A DNA stretch of 25,101 bases from Sulfurimonas sp. (GCA_027083475.1 JALWON010000097.1:1-25101); one strand, 5' to 3'; numbered from the stretch's first letter, positions 7,523-16,080 are shown. The notes: generated from the sequence alone by a model not told the origin. Numbers and translations: made by a program.

Positions 7523-8839
7523 TTATCTTTGTTTGAGAATAAATTCAACTCTTCTATTTAGTGCTCTTCCTTTTTTCGTCGCATTTGTTGCAACTGGTGA
7601 ACTTTCACCATACCCTTTTGCTACAATTCTATCTGCAGCTATTCCCATTTCTATCAATGCTTCTCTTACAGAAGCAGCTCTTTGAGAAGAGAGTTTATAG
7701 TTATAATTGTCAGAACCTATACTATCTGTATGCCCTGCCACTATAACTCTTGTATTTGGTTTTTCTTTCATATAAGAGACAATAGGGTTTAAATTTTTTC
7801 GACTCTCACTTTCTAATTTTGCTGATTTATATGCAAAATGCAAATTGTGTAAAGTAATCACTTTATCTGCGACAGGTGTTACTTCTTTTACTTCTTCAAC
7901 AACAACCGCTTGTTTTTCATAATACATTCTGTTTATGAGATAGTGCATGAGTTTCCAACGCAAGAGTTCACCATCATACATTTTATCTTTATACTCAAAT
8001 GGTCGTAAGAATACTACTCCACCCTTTCCATATTGGACAAAGGAAACAAGAATTTTCCCACTCGTCGTTTTTAAAAGTGTTTTTGCTTTTGGCATAAAGT
8101 CTACAGATAAAAAATCATTAGAGACAAGTTCTACATTTTTTATATCTTGAAAATAAGGCACATCACTACTGGTCTTAAACTGCATTTTTAATGGAATATA
8201 GTTAATATAATCTACTTTTTTCGCAGTTGTCATATATGTTTTCACACTCTTGTCAAAAAATCTTAAATTTTTACTTTTATCAACAACTTTTTTCACAATG
8301 GCTTTATGATTGATGTCTCCATTTTTCTTAAAAGTATCATAACGTGTCGAGTATATTCCACCTTCTACCCACAAAATACCACCCTGTCCTATCCACCATT
8401 TTAAGATTTCTTGCTCTTTTGTAGAGAGATTATAGCTAAATCCCAGATTGGTAAAAAGATCGTTAGAGACTCTTTTAAACTCGTCTGACCAAGTTGGCAA
8501 TATATAAATAAAATCTTGAGCAAAAGGATTTGTTCTTAATTTCCAAAAATCAACATCTCTTATATGAGAAAATTTATATCTATAATCAATTTTATCATAA
8601 AACTGGTGTGAAAATTTTCCATTGAAGTCTAAAACTGGTTCTTTTGCAACAAAGGGAAAGTTGCTTAAAAGTTTTCTTCCATGGTGGACTTCATCGAGTG
8701 TACTTTTGGCCGAAACATCATAAATTTCTACTGATTCTGGAGATAAAATACTCTTCTCTAAGACTGTTTGTTCTTTTGTAGCACATCCGCTACCCATTAA
8801 CCCTATAGCAATAAGTGCTATAACTATATGTGATTTCAC
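7523..8839 (-). CDS. Outer-membrane lipoprotein with DUF4159-like domain and OmpA peptidoglycan-binding domain
   Basis: The 438-residue protein has a lipoprotein signal ending GLMGSGC, with the probable lipidated Cys at 19. The middle (about 70-310) contains DFIYILPTWSDEF and, after LSTKEQEILKWW, GQGGILWVEGG; this resembles the glutamine-amidotransferase-like DUF4159 fold, but I see no catalytic Cys there, so it is probably non-enzymatic. Residues about 325-438 are a complete OmpA C-terminal domain, with AGHTDSIG, SSQRAASVREAL and NRRVEF, including the Asp and Arg that hold peptidoglycan diaminopimelate. It would anchor the export machinery to the cell wall from the outer membrane, a place that PelC fills in classical Pel systems; the analogy is inferred. 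The GTG start is set by a consensus AGGAGG five bases upstream, which also contains the stop of the preceding gene. Confidence 0.75.
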   Translation of the reverse strand: MKSHIVIALIAIGLMGSGCATKEQTVLEKSILSPESVEIYDVSAKSTLDEVHHGRKLLSNFPFVAKEPVLDFNGKFSHQFYDKIDYRYKFSHIRDVDFWKLRTNPFAQDFIYILPTWSDEFKRVSNDLFTNLGFSYNLSTKEQEILKWWIGQGGILWVEGGIYSTRYDTFKKNGDINHKAIVKKVVDKSKNLRFFDKSVKTYMTTAKKVDYINYIPLKMQFKTSSDVPYFQDIKNVELVSNDFLSVDFMPKAKTLLKTTSGKILVSFVQYGKGGVVFLRPFEYKDKMYDGELLRWKLMHYLINRMYYEKQAVVVEEVKEVTPVADKVITLHNLHFAYKSAKLESESRKNLNPIVSYMKEKPNTRVIVAGHTDSIGSDNYNYKLSSQRAASVREALIEMGIAADRIVAKGYGESSPVATNATKKGRALNRRVEFILKQR

Positions 8840-8844
8840 AATGA

Positions 8845-8850
8845 CCTCCT
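8845..8850 (-). promoter_or_regulatory. Consensus Shine-Dalgarno deciding a GTG start
   Basis: On the minus strand AGGAGG is followed by five bases and GTG at 8839. The first bases of the motif are shared with the TAG stop of the PelG-like gene. It is the strongest ribosome binding site in the operon and suggests the lipoprotein is made at a high level or independently of coupling. Confidence 0.7.
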
Positions 8851-10417
8851 AAAATGATGAATAATAATAATATTCGAGATTTTTAAACATTTTTTTTGCA
8901 TAATTAAAACTAATATACCAAAAGACTATACTTCCTATGAGTAAGCCAAAGACTGCATATTGTAGACCAAATATTCTACTCAGAATTATACCGACTATAA
9001 TATTAATTATAGCAGCAATAACAATAGAATTTAAAGAAAAACCTTGTCTTGAAAATGAAAACATAAACAAAACATTCATTAACCCATTAACCATAAATGC
9101 ATACGACAAAGCACCCACCCAATAGACAAATTGTGTATAACTTTTAAAAAATATACTGACTCCTTCATAATGCATTGTTACATGAATAATATAAACAACA
9201 AAATAAACTGCAAACATAATAAAAAGTGACAAGAAAATATATAGAATATTAAACTTTTTAAAAAAAGCATATACTTTATCATTGAAGTTCTGATACTCTC
9301 CATGTTTAAATTTTACAACCAAGTCATTGATCCTATACATAAACTCATAAATACTGACTTCCGTAGCACCCATCATAAAAATAAGTGACATGAGAGCCCA
9401 ATCAAGCCCTAACTCATAAGGTACATCAAACCAAATAAAATAAGGTTTTGCCTCTATCTCTGTAGTCCAAGCAATAATCCTATCAGACATCAAAAAAACA
9501 AAATAAAAAAATCCATAAGCATAAAAAGGCATCAGTGAATAAAACAAAATGGAGGCTCGCGGATTCCCTTCTCCTTCTGATTTTGTATTGTCTTTGAGTT
9601 TCTTTACTTTTCTATAAGCAAAAAAGGAAATAGCTATATCTAAAATCACAAGTGCAACAAATTGTGCAAAAGGCAAGCCAATACCAAAAATGATATGTGA
9701 AAAATAAGTGAGTATCATTCCTGCCAAGAAAAAATATAAAATTTTTGCATAATCTTCAAACATATAGTAAATTGAAACATTCAAAAAAAGAATTGAAAGT
9801 AAAACATAAAATCCCATCAACACAGAATAATAATACAAAGGTAAAAAGTGAAAAAACATGTTAAAGAGGACTAAAATAATACCCACCAATACAACCATAA
9901 CAATACCAATATTAAAAAGAATGGTTGTAATATTTGATGCGAGTACATACTCTTCTTGCTTGAGATAAAACAGACCCTTACGCCCAATAGCTTGAGAAGC
10001 AGCCCCTGTAACAATGAGTGCTAAAAAAGTTCCCAAAGCAACAGCAGTTGCCGTCTCAACATCTAGTGTTATGGAAGACCAGAGTGCAAATCCTATGGTT
10101 AAGGTAAAAAATATCTGCACGAACATAGGCATTGCAAATGCCAACCCCTTGATATAGTTTTTAAATACTCTAACCCTAAGGGGTGGAAGTTTTTCCCAGT
10201 TTACAAGCTCTTTTGATTCATACTTTCGAGTCTCTATATATTTTGTCATATAGTTCCCCATGTCAAAAACATTCTCAAAACCATAATCATTCACTGCATC
10301 AATATCACGAATACCAAATATTTCAAGAAGTGCACTTACTTCCCAATTATTTTGTGGTTTCCCCCGATCCTTTACTATCTGTGCATAGAGCTCAGACAAA
10401 TCTTCATGCTGTTTCAA
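8849..10417 (-). CDS. pelG: PelG-like polysaccharide flippase (MOP superfamily)
   Basis: A 522-residue protein with about twelve predicted membrane helices from residue about 90 onward, consistent with the MATE/Wzx-type (MOP) architecture of PelG, which moves Pel polymer across the inner membrane with PelF. It is encoded directly after the PelF-type transferase and overlaps that gene by 14 bases. A mid-protein segment EVSIYEFMYRINDL followed by a charged helix, and the C-terminal KNLEYYYYSSF, fit the PelG pattern as I recall it. Unlike Pseudomonas PelG (~456 residues), it has a soluble N-terminal extension of about 75-80 residues, predicted to be cytoplasmic (EVSALLEIFGIRDIDAVND). The transporter call is firm. 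The PelG assignment rests on operon context and partial motif similarity and is moderate. Confidence 0.65.
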   Translation of the reverse strand: MKQHEDLSELYAQIVKDRGKPQNNWEVSALLEIFGIRDIDAVNDYGFENVFDMGNYMTKYIETRKYESKELVNWEKLPPLRVRVFKNYIKGLAFAMPMFVQIFFTLTIGFALWSSITLDVETATAVALGTFLALIVTGAASQAIGRKGLFYLKQEEYVLASNITTILFNIGIVMVVLVGIILVLFNMFFHFLPLYYYSVLMGFYVLLSILFLNVSIYYMFEDYAKILYFFLAGMILTYFSHIIFGIGLPFAQFVALVILDIAISFFAYRKVKKLKDNTKSEGEGNPRASILFYSLMPFYAYGFFYFVFLMSDRIIAWTTEIEAKPYFIWFDVPYELGLDWALMSLIFMMGATEVSIYEFMYRINDLVVKFKHGEYQNFNDKVYAFFKKFNILYIFLSLFIMFAVYFVVYIIHVTMHYEGVSIFFKSYTQFVYWVGALSYAFMVNGLMNVLFMFSFSRQGFSLNSIVIAAIINIIVGIILSRIFGLQYAVFGLLIGSIVFWYISFNYAKKMFKNLEYYYYSSF

Positions 10418-11906
10418 CGATTGCCTCTTGTGTTAAATTATACTCATTATATAATCGTTTATATAAATTACTATAGTTATTGACCATATCATCAATAGTA
10501 AACTCTGTAAGAATTTTATCTCGTGCCTCAAGTCCCATCTCGCGAGCGATATCTGGATTTTGTAAAATGTGTATAGTTTTATCGGCAAATTCTTGATAAT
10601 CTTTAGGTTTTACAACGTATCCATACCCTTCTAAAACCTCTTTTGTACCACCAACATCTGAAGATATGACTACCTTTTCACAAGCCATAGCTTCAATAAC
10701 CACAAAAGGAAAGGCTTCTGAAATACTTGTAAGCATAACAACATCCCCCTCGTTATAAGCAAGTTCAGGACTACTTGTTAAACCAGAAAACTCAAAATTA
10801 TAATCAATTCCTAGTTCTTCAACTAAATTTGTACATATTTCATAATATTTTTTATCTAGGGTCGGGCCATAGAGTTTAAAAAGTACATCAGGAATCTCTT
10901 TGGCCACCAAGGCTGCTGTTCGTATATATGTCTCTATATCTTTTAAAGGGTCAATTCTTGCGACCATTACAACAAGTGGACGCTCTACTTCTTTTGTTAT
11001 ACCCAAATTTCTAAATTTTGAGATATCAATACCATTATAAATAGTTTCAATTTTATTCTCATCTGTTCCCCATTTCTTTTCCCATCTTGCATTATAATTA
11101 CATACAGGGGAGACAACATCAGCAAAATGGAAATTAAGTTCAGAGACTAATGTAATAAGACCCATCATAAACTCTTTGGTACGAATGGGCATAAGATTAC
11201 GCGAAGCCGCCAAATACTGCTCACGAATATAGACACCATGTTCTGTAAGAAGAAACTTACTTCCATATTTCTTTTTTGCTACAATACAAGATAAACCACA
11301 AAACGCAGCTGCAGAAGAGTGATAAATATGTGCTTTTGGAAGTTCAGGGAGTAAAGAGATAAAAAATCTATACAAATAACGCATCCCTTCTATCATATCA
11401 AATACAGTTGGTTCATCCTCTTCTATATCTTTATAATATTGCAAATAGTACTTTCTATAAATTTCCCATAAAGCTTGTGAACGGAATGTTTCATAATAAT
11501 CAAATTGATGAAAATAATCATAAAATTCGACTATCATATCTCCGAGTTTCTCAAGATCATGCTTTTGTTTATAAATATGATCCAAAATCATAATCATCAA
11601 AGGCTCTAACTTTTCAATTTTCGGATTAACCTGAGTCTTAACTTTCATCTCATATACTGTAGAAAATTTCACATTTCGAATATACTCGATAGGTTCTTCC
11701 GTTCCCCATAAAGGCACATTAATAATATCTGTCACATTTGAAGGAATATCAAATTTCAATGTTACAAAGGGGTGCATTAAAATAGGAATGAGTGTAAAAT
11801 CTACATTTTTAATCTCTTTCATCAAAAGATCAGCCCAAGTACTCACACCACCTGTGACATAAGGGTAAGTCCCCTCACCTGTCCAAACAACTTTAATTCT
11901 ACTCAT
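10404..11906 (-). CDS. pelF: PelF-type GT4 glycosyltransferase
   Basis: The 500-residue cytoplasmic enzyme has the GT-B fold of PelF. The N-terminal DUF3492 region carries the hallmark EGTYPYVTGGVSTW (residues 11-24), then HIYHSSAAAFCGL near 193 and TEHGVYIREQY near 221. The C-terminal GT4 half has VMVARIDPLKDIETYI near 313, KLYGP near 344 and the E-x7-E catalytic motif with Glu397 and Glu405 (EAFPFVVIE). In Pseudomonas, PelF uses UDP-N-acetyl sugars and works with PelG. Its ATG overlaps the end of the TolC-like gene by eight bases, and its end overlaps the PelG-like gene, so it is the second gene of the operon. No domain is missing. The sugar used here cannot be read from the sequence. Confidence 0.85.
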   Translation of the reverse strand: MSRIKVVWTGEGTYPYVTGGVSTWADLLMKEIKNVDFTLIPILMHPFVTLKFDIPSNVTDIINVPLWGTEEPIEYIRNVKFSTVYEMKVKTQVNPKIEKLEPLMIMILDHIYKQKHDLEKLGDMIVEFYDYFHQFDYYETFRSQALWEIYRKYYLQYYKDIEEDEPTVFDMIEGMRYLYRFFISLLPELPKAHIYHSSAAAFCGLSCIVAKKKYGSKFLLTEHGVYIREQYLAASRNLMPIRTKEFMMGLITLVSELNFHFADVVSPVCNYNARWEKKWGTDENKIETIYNGIDISKFRNLGITKEVERPLVVMVARIDPLKDIETYIRTAALVAKEIPDVLFKLYGPTLDKKYYEICTNLVEELGIDYNFEFSGLTSSPELAYNEGDVVMLTSISEAFPFVVIEAMACEKVVISSDVGGTKEVLEGYGYVVKPKDYQEFADKTIHILQNPDIAREMGLEARDKILTEFTIDDMVNNYSNLYKRLYNEYNLTQEAIVETA

Positions 11907-13662
11907 AAAATGATTTTTTTCCTATAACAATACTCAAAATGGAAGTATTTTGCATATATTGTTGCTGCATATTTGTATACTCATCTTTATATGTCAAATA
12001 ATCTTTCACAGCATCCGAATATGTACTGTATGGAATAATTCCCATACCAAACTGCTCTTTTGCCACACTCATCTTTTGTCCCATTAACTCTGTTTGTTTA
12101 TGTACAATAGCTCTTTCATCGATAATTCTTGTTATACTGTTATAGTAACTATCTACCTGTGCCAAGATTGCTCTTTGTTTGAGAGAAAATTTTGATTTTT
12201 GCTTCATAACGGCATACAATTCTCTTTGTTCATTCAGACGAATGTCATTTCTATTGTAAATCGGCATTTTAAATTCGAGACCCAATTGCCAATACTCCCC
12301 TTTTCCTGTATGTGAAAAATCAAAAGTTTTTAAGTCACCTAAGCCATACCCAAGATAAGAATTAAATTTAATTTCTGGATAAAATCTTCTTTTTTGAAAA
12401 AGTAAATCTGCTTTTGTTAATTGGAGTTGATTTGATTCTATAGCAATTTCATTACTATTTTTAATTGCTTCTTTTTCTGTTTCGCTCAAAGATGTCAATT
12501 TAAAATCAATTTTTGGCTCATTTAAGTAAAGTGGTTTTTCACTTTTAGACTCCATACTGTCTCGTAACAGATAACTATTGTGGCGATGTACCTCTCGCAA
12601 ACGCTGTAAATCTTTTTGAAGAGTAAGTAAATCATTTTGTGCATCTAAATGGGCTATAGCCGAGTATTTCCCTACTTTATAGCCCTCTTTTACGAGACTC
12701 ACCATGTCCACCTGTTTTTTATACAGTTTTTCAAGAATTCGTAATTTTTCTTGAGAATAAAACAAACTTGTATATAAAGAAACACCTAAAACAGCTAATT
12801 TATCTTTTGCACTCAACTCTTTTATCTCTGCAAGTCTATTGTTTAAGACATCGTATGTGTTGTTAATTAAATCATAGTTTCCATTCCAAAGCACTTTATT
12901 TGCATTGAGTGCAACTCCTGCACCTGTATAGTCTCCAGCTACATTAATTCCACCTTGGACAGGAACACTTCTTCCTGTTCGCACATACCCATCAAGATAC
13001 ACGTCAAAATTATAATAATCTTTACGAATTTCAACCATCAATTCATCAATCTTTTTTTGGTAATAGGCTTCATCGACACCATCATTATGCTTCATAAATG
13101 TATCCATATATGTTTGCAGGCTTAAAGTATCAGTCTCTTGTTTTATATCTGTTTTATACAAATCAGGAATTTGATGCTTTTGAAGTACTATAGGCTCTTC
13201 TATTGTTGGTGTTGTATCAACATAAGAAATCTTTTTCGCATCCACAACAGTATGTTTACTCTGAAGTGCTTTTTCTTTTAAGGCTATGTGTGTAGGTGCA
13301 ACTGTTTTAACAACTGCCACTTCTTTTGGCACTGCTTTTTCCTGCTGAGAGACCGCCTGCTGTGTCACAATCTCTTGATTCTCTATTTTTTGTTTTTTAG
13401 GCGTACAGTTAATTAAAAAAGCACTTTTATAATTCTTTTTTACTTGAGCAAGCAAAGCTTTAGAATCACTATAACCTCTTTGCGTATAAATTTTATATTC
13501 ATAGAGATTATTATACTTTTCAATTGCACCTAAAGAGGGGTAACGTGTTAAAAAAACTTTTTCATCTGCAGCATGTTTGTTTGGATTACTCGATGCTAAG
13601 ATACAGTAATCTTTTCCATTTAACAATGCGATGGCAGAAACAAGCAATAAGAAAAACTTCAA
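11899..13662 (-). CDS. TolC-like outer-membrane channel protein with N-terminal SPOR-like domain
   Basis: From the TTG at 13662 this is a 587-residue protein with a signal peptide (MKFFLLLVSAIALLNG). Residues about 18-86 look like a SPOR/sporulation-related repeat (YCILASS, then YEYKIYTQRGYSDSKALL, then AFLINC). A Lys/Gln/Val-rich linker of about 80 residues follows. From about 175 to the end there is an outer-membrane-efflux (OEP/TolC) domain with long coiled-coil helices and strand segments such as GAGVALNANKVLWNGNYD. TolC trimers form a continuous channel through the outer membrane. The upstream in-frame TTG at 13689 is less likely: it lies at or before the predicted transcription start and lacks a Shine-Dalgarno, whereas 13662 has AAAGG seven to eight bases upstream. 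First gene of the exopolysaccharide operon, where it could replace PelB for export. SPOR assignment is moderate. Confidence 0.75.
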   Translation of the reverse strand: MKFFLLLVSAIALLNGKDYCILASSNPNKHAADEKVFLTRYPSLGAIEKYNNLYEYKIYTQRGYSDSKALLAQVKKNYKSAFLINCTPKKQKIENQEIVTQQAVSQQEKAVPKEVAVVKTVAPTHIALKEKALQSKHTVVDAKKISYVDTTPTIEEPIVLQKHQIPDLYKTDIKQETDTLSLQTYMDTFMKHNDGVDEAYYQKKIDELMVEIRKDYYNFDVYLDGYVRTGRSVPVQGGINVAGDYTGAGVALNANKVLWNGNYDLINNTYDVLNNRLAEIKELSAKDKLAVLGVSLYTSLFYSQEKLRILEKLYKKQVDMVSLVKEGYKVGKYSAIAHLDAQNDLLTLQKDLQRLREVHRHNSYLLRDSMESKSEKPLYLNEPKIDFKLTSLSETEKEAIKNSNEIAIESNQLQLTKADLLFQKRRFYPEIKFNSYLGYGLGDLKTFDFSHTGKGEYWQLGLEFKMPIYNRNDIRLNEQRELYAVMKQKSKFSLKQRAILAQVDSYYNSITRIIDERAIVHKQTELMGQKMSVAKEQFGMGIIPYSTYSDAVKDYLTYKDEYTNMQQQYMQNTSILSIVIGKKSFYE

Positions 13663-13691
13663 GAGAACACCTTTATATAAATATTTCAAAT

Positions 13692-13697
13692 ATTATA
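13692..13697 (-). promoter_or_regulatory. Candidate -10 box of the exopolysaccharide operon
   Basis: The minus strand reads GTATAAT here. Transcription would start near 13685, leaving a leader of about 23 bases to the TTG at 13662. The -35 region is AT-rich without a consensus. I see no other candidate promoter within the operon, consistent with one transcript of nine genes. Confidence 0.5.
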
Positions 13698-13719
13698 CTC
13701 ATGCATACCTTAACATTTC

Positions 13720-13725
13720 TATAAT
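13720..13725 (+). promoter_or_regulatory. Candidate -10 box for the aminopeptidase/kinase operon
   Basis: TATAAT on the plus strand, with alternatives TACAAT at 13731-13736 and TATAAA at 13742-13747. A GAGGAG Shine-Dalgarno at 13756-13761 precedes the ATG at 13773 by eleven bases. The divergent exopolysaccharide promoter lies only about 25 bases away, so the two may influence each other. Confidence 0.4.
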
Positions 13726-13772
13726 CATGCTACAATTATCTTATAAAAGTACTTTGAGGAGAAAATTTCGCC

Positions 13773-15035
13773 ATGAATAAAGAAGATTTCAACAGTGGAC
13801 TGTTAGGGTTTTTAGATGCTTCCCCCACTCCCTTTCATGCAACACGGAACATGAGTATGATGTTTGAAAATGCTGGGTTTGAAAAACTCCATGAAACACA
13901 AAAGTGGAATTTAGTAGAGGGGCACAAATATTATCTTACTCGTAATGATTCTAGTATTATTGCGTTTACCTATCCTAAGCATGAAAAAAACTATGTTATG
14001 GTTGGTGCACATACTGACTCGCCAAATCTCAAACTCAAACCAAATGCAATTCTTCAAGAACATGGGGTCGTAAAATTTGGGATCGAACCTTATGGTGGGC
14101 TCCTTCTTAATCCTTGGTTTGACAGAGATTTATCTTTAGCAGGAAAAGTCTCCTATCTCGACTCACAACATCAAATCAGAAGTGTCCTCATTGATGTACA
14201 AAAAGCAATCGCTACTATTCCCTCTTTAGCCATTCATCTTGATGATAAAGCAAATAAAGAGAGAACAATCAACAAACAAACAGATATTGCTCCCATCATG
14301 ACAACAAATAATGATTTTAACTTTGATGATTTTTTAAAATGGCAACTCTCAAAACTTAATATTTTAGATGTCCAAGAGTTGTATGCCCACGAATTAAGTT
14401 TTTATGACACACAAAAAGCGGCATTTCTTGGCTTGCATGATGACTTTATTGTAAGTGCAAGGCTTGATAATCTTTTAAGTACCTATGTTGGAATGCTGAG
14501 CATTTGTAGTATCGAAGCCTCTAAACCTATGCTTTTCATAGCAAACGATCATGAAGAAGTTGGGAGTGAGAGTGTTGCAGGAGCAGCAGGAAGTTTTTTA
14601 GAAAACACCCTGCATCGCATGTTTGGTGATTATGATGAGTATATGCAAATGATCCGCTCCTCTTTATTTATCAGTGCAGACAATGCCCATGCCATTCATC
14701 CAAACTATCCAAATAAACATGAACCAGAACATGCACCAAAAATAAACGCAGGAGTAGTCATAAAAATCAATGCAAACCAACGCTATGCTTCTTCTTCATC
14801 TACCATTTCTCGTTTTATGAACATGGCATCACTCTTACAAGAAAAAACACAAAATTATGTTGTTAGAAGTGACATGGGATGTGGTTCAACAATTGGTCCC
14901 ATTACCGCATCGCGATTAGGCATTGATACTGTTGATGTTGGTTTACCTACTTGGGGGATGCACTCTATTCGTGAAACAGCGGGGAGTGATGATGCCCATT
15001 CACTCTATAAAATTTTCACAGCATTTCAAAACTAA
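13773..15035 (+). CDS. apeB: M18 family metalloaminopeptidase (aspartyl aminopeptidase type)
   Basis: The 420-residue cytoplasmic enzyme matches M18 peptidases, which remove N-terminal acidic or neutral residues from peptides using two zinc ions. The N-terminus LLGFLDASPTPFHA is the family signature. Zinc and catalytic blocks are GAHTDSPNLKLKP (His80, Asp82), NDHEEVGSES near 258-267 (two catalytic/metal Glu), SADNAHAIHPNYPNKHEP near 303-320, and GLPTWGMHSIRETAGSDD near 390-407 with the last metal His. The length is normal for bacterial members. It starts downstream of a GAGGAG and its TAA overlaps the ATG of the kinase gene by one base (TAATG), so the two are translationally coupled. The function is general peptide turnover. 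The symbol follows common usage for bacterial M18 enzymes. Confidence 0.9.
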   Translation: MNKEDFNSGLLGFLDASPTPFHATRNMSMMFENAGFEKLHETQKWNLVEGHKYYLTRNDSSIIAFTYPKHEKNYVMVGAHTDSPNLKLKPNAILQEHGVVKFGIEPYGGLLLNPWFDRDLSLAGKVSYLDSQHQIRSVLIDVQKAIATIPSLAIHLDDKANKERTINKQTDIAPIMTTNNDFNFDDFLKWQLSKLNILDVQELYAHELSFYDTQKAAFLGLHDDFIVSARLDNLLSTYVGMLSICSIEASKPMLFIANDHEEVGSESVAGAAGSFLENTLHRMFGDYDEYMQMIRSSLFISADNAHAIHPNYPNKHEPEHAPKINAGVVIKINANQRYASSSSTISRFMNMASLLQEKTQNYVVRSDMGCGSTIGPITASRLGIDTVDVGLPTWGMHSIRETAGSDDAHSLYKIFTAFQN

Positions 15036-16018
15036 TGGCAGCAATCACCTCAGAAGAATTAAATCTTTTAATAGAACAAACATATAAGGTTGAAGAGGAT
15101 TTTAATGAACTAAAATCCTCCTATGCGCATCTACAAGATACCGTTGAAAAAGTAGTAGAGTTTTTACCCAATGCCATCTGGATACTTAACGAGGACAATA
15201 CTGTTTTTTTGCAAAACTCAAAAGCACGTGAACTTTGGGAACTGCTTAGACTGCTAGAGTTCAAAAAAGAGGATTATGAACTCAATTTTCATGCGAAATC
15301 TTATATCATTAAGAGTTCTTCATATAAAGATAAAATCATGCTCAGTGCCACAGATATCACTGAACAAAAACGCAAAGAAAACCTTGCAACAATGGGGCAG
15401 ATGGCAGCACACCTATCTCATGAAATCCGCAATCCAATCGGCTCTATTTCCCTCCTGAGTTCTACACTTAGAAAAAGAGTCATACCAAAGAACATGGCCA
15501 TTGTCGATGAAATACAACGCTCCGTAAACCGCATAGAGAGAATTATAAAAGCCACACTGATGTTTTCCAAAGGAGTAGATGCCAAAAAAAGTGAATTTCT
15601 ATGGAGTGAACTTAAAGAGTCTATCGATTTATCTATTGGGTATTATGCCTACTCAAAAGATATAAAATTTCTTTTTCCCAAAGATGACTTTACTCTACGA
15701 GCCGATAAAGATTTACTCGATATGCTTTTTTCAAACTTTATTATCAATTCTATCGATGCTATTGAACTCGATGATTTTGAAGAAGGTACCATAGAAATCC
15801 AGCATGCAATTGACAAGGAATTTCATACATTTTATATTTATGACACAGGTATCCCTATTAAAAATAAAGAAACACTTTTTGAGGCTTTTAAAAGTACTAA
15901 AGTCAAAGGCAATGGCTTAGGCCTCATACTCTCTCGTCAAATTGCCCAAGCACATGGAGGCGATGTCTCTTTACTCGATTCTCAAAAGAAATGTTTTGAG
16001 ATTAAAATTGAAAGATAA
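15035..16018 (+). CDS. flgS: Cytoplasmic sensor histidine kinase, FlgS-like
   Basis: A 327-residue protein without membrane helices. A coiled coil (about 5-42) leads into a PAS-like domain (about 38-115, FLPNAIWILNEDNTV). The HisKA dimerisation helix carries AAHLSHEIRNPIGSISLLSSTL with the phospho-acceptor His129. The ATPase domain follows, with the N-box near LFSNFIINSIDA, the G1 box YIYDTGIP and the G2 box KGNGLGLILSR. A soluble kinase with this exact H-box resembles FlgS of Campylobacter and Helicobacter, which senses the flagellar export apparatus and phosphorylates FlgR to switch on sigma54-dependent flagellar genes. The cognate regulator is not in the window, so the FlgS name is a moderate call; kinase function itself is secure. 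Translationally coupled to the aminopeptidase gene. Confidence 0.7.
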   Translation: MAAITSEELNLLIEQTYKVEEDFNELKSSYAHLQDTVEKVVEFLPNAIWILNEDNTVFLQNSKARELWELLRLLEFKKEDYELNFHAKSYIIKSSSYKDKIMLSATDITEQKRKENLATMGQMAAHLSHEIRNPIGSISLLSSTLRKRVIPKNMAIVDEIQRSVNRIERIIKATLMFSKGVDAKKSEFLWSELKESIDLSIGYYAYSKDIKFLFPKDDFTLRADKDLLDMLFSNFIINSIDAIELDDFEEGTIEIQHAIDKEFHTFYIYDTGIPIKNKETLFEAFKSTKVKGNGLGLILSRQIAQAHGGDVSLLDSQKKCFEIKIER

Positions 16019-16055
16019 GTAATACTTCTTTAACTCTTTGTTGTCTTTCTTGCAC

Positions 16056-16080
16056 TAGAATTAGCCATCAAATTAAGGGA
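16056..16080 (+). promoter_or_regulatory. Weak candidate -10 and ribosome binding site for ccsBA
   Basis: The 69-base gap before ccsBA has TAGAAT at 16056-16061 and a good AAGGGA at 16075-16080, seven bases before the ATG at 16088. The Shine-Dalgarno is convincing. The -10 is one mismatch from consensus and uncertain. Confidence 0.35.

Noticed and set aside
13663..13689. Longer TTG start for the TolC-like gene
   Set aside because: It lies at or before the predicted transcription start of the best -10 box, and the TTG at 13662 has a well-spaced AAAGG.
16040..16056. Possible sigma54 site upstream of ccsBA, suggested by the nearby FlgS-like gene
   Set aside because: The -12 half resembles TTGCA, but the invariant GG of the -24 element is missing.
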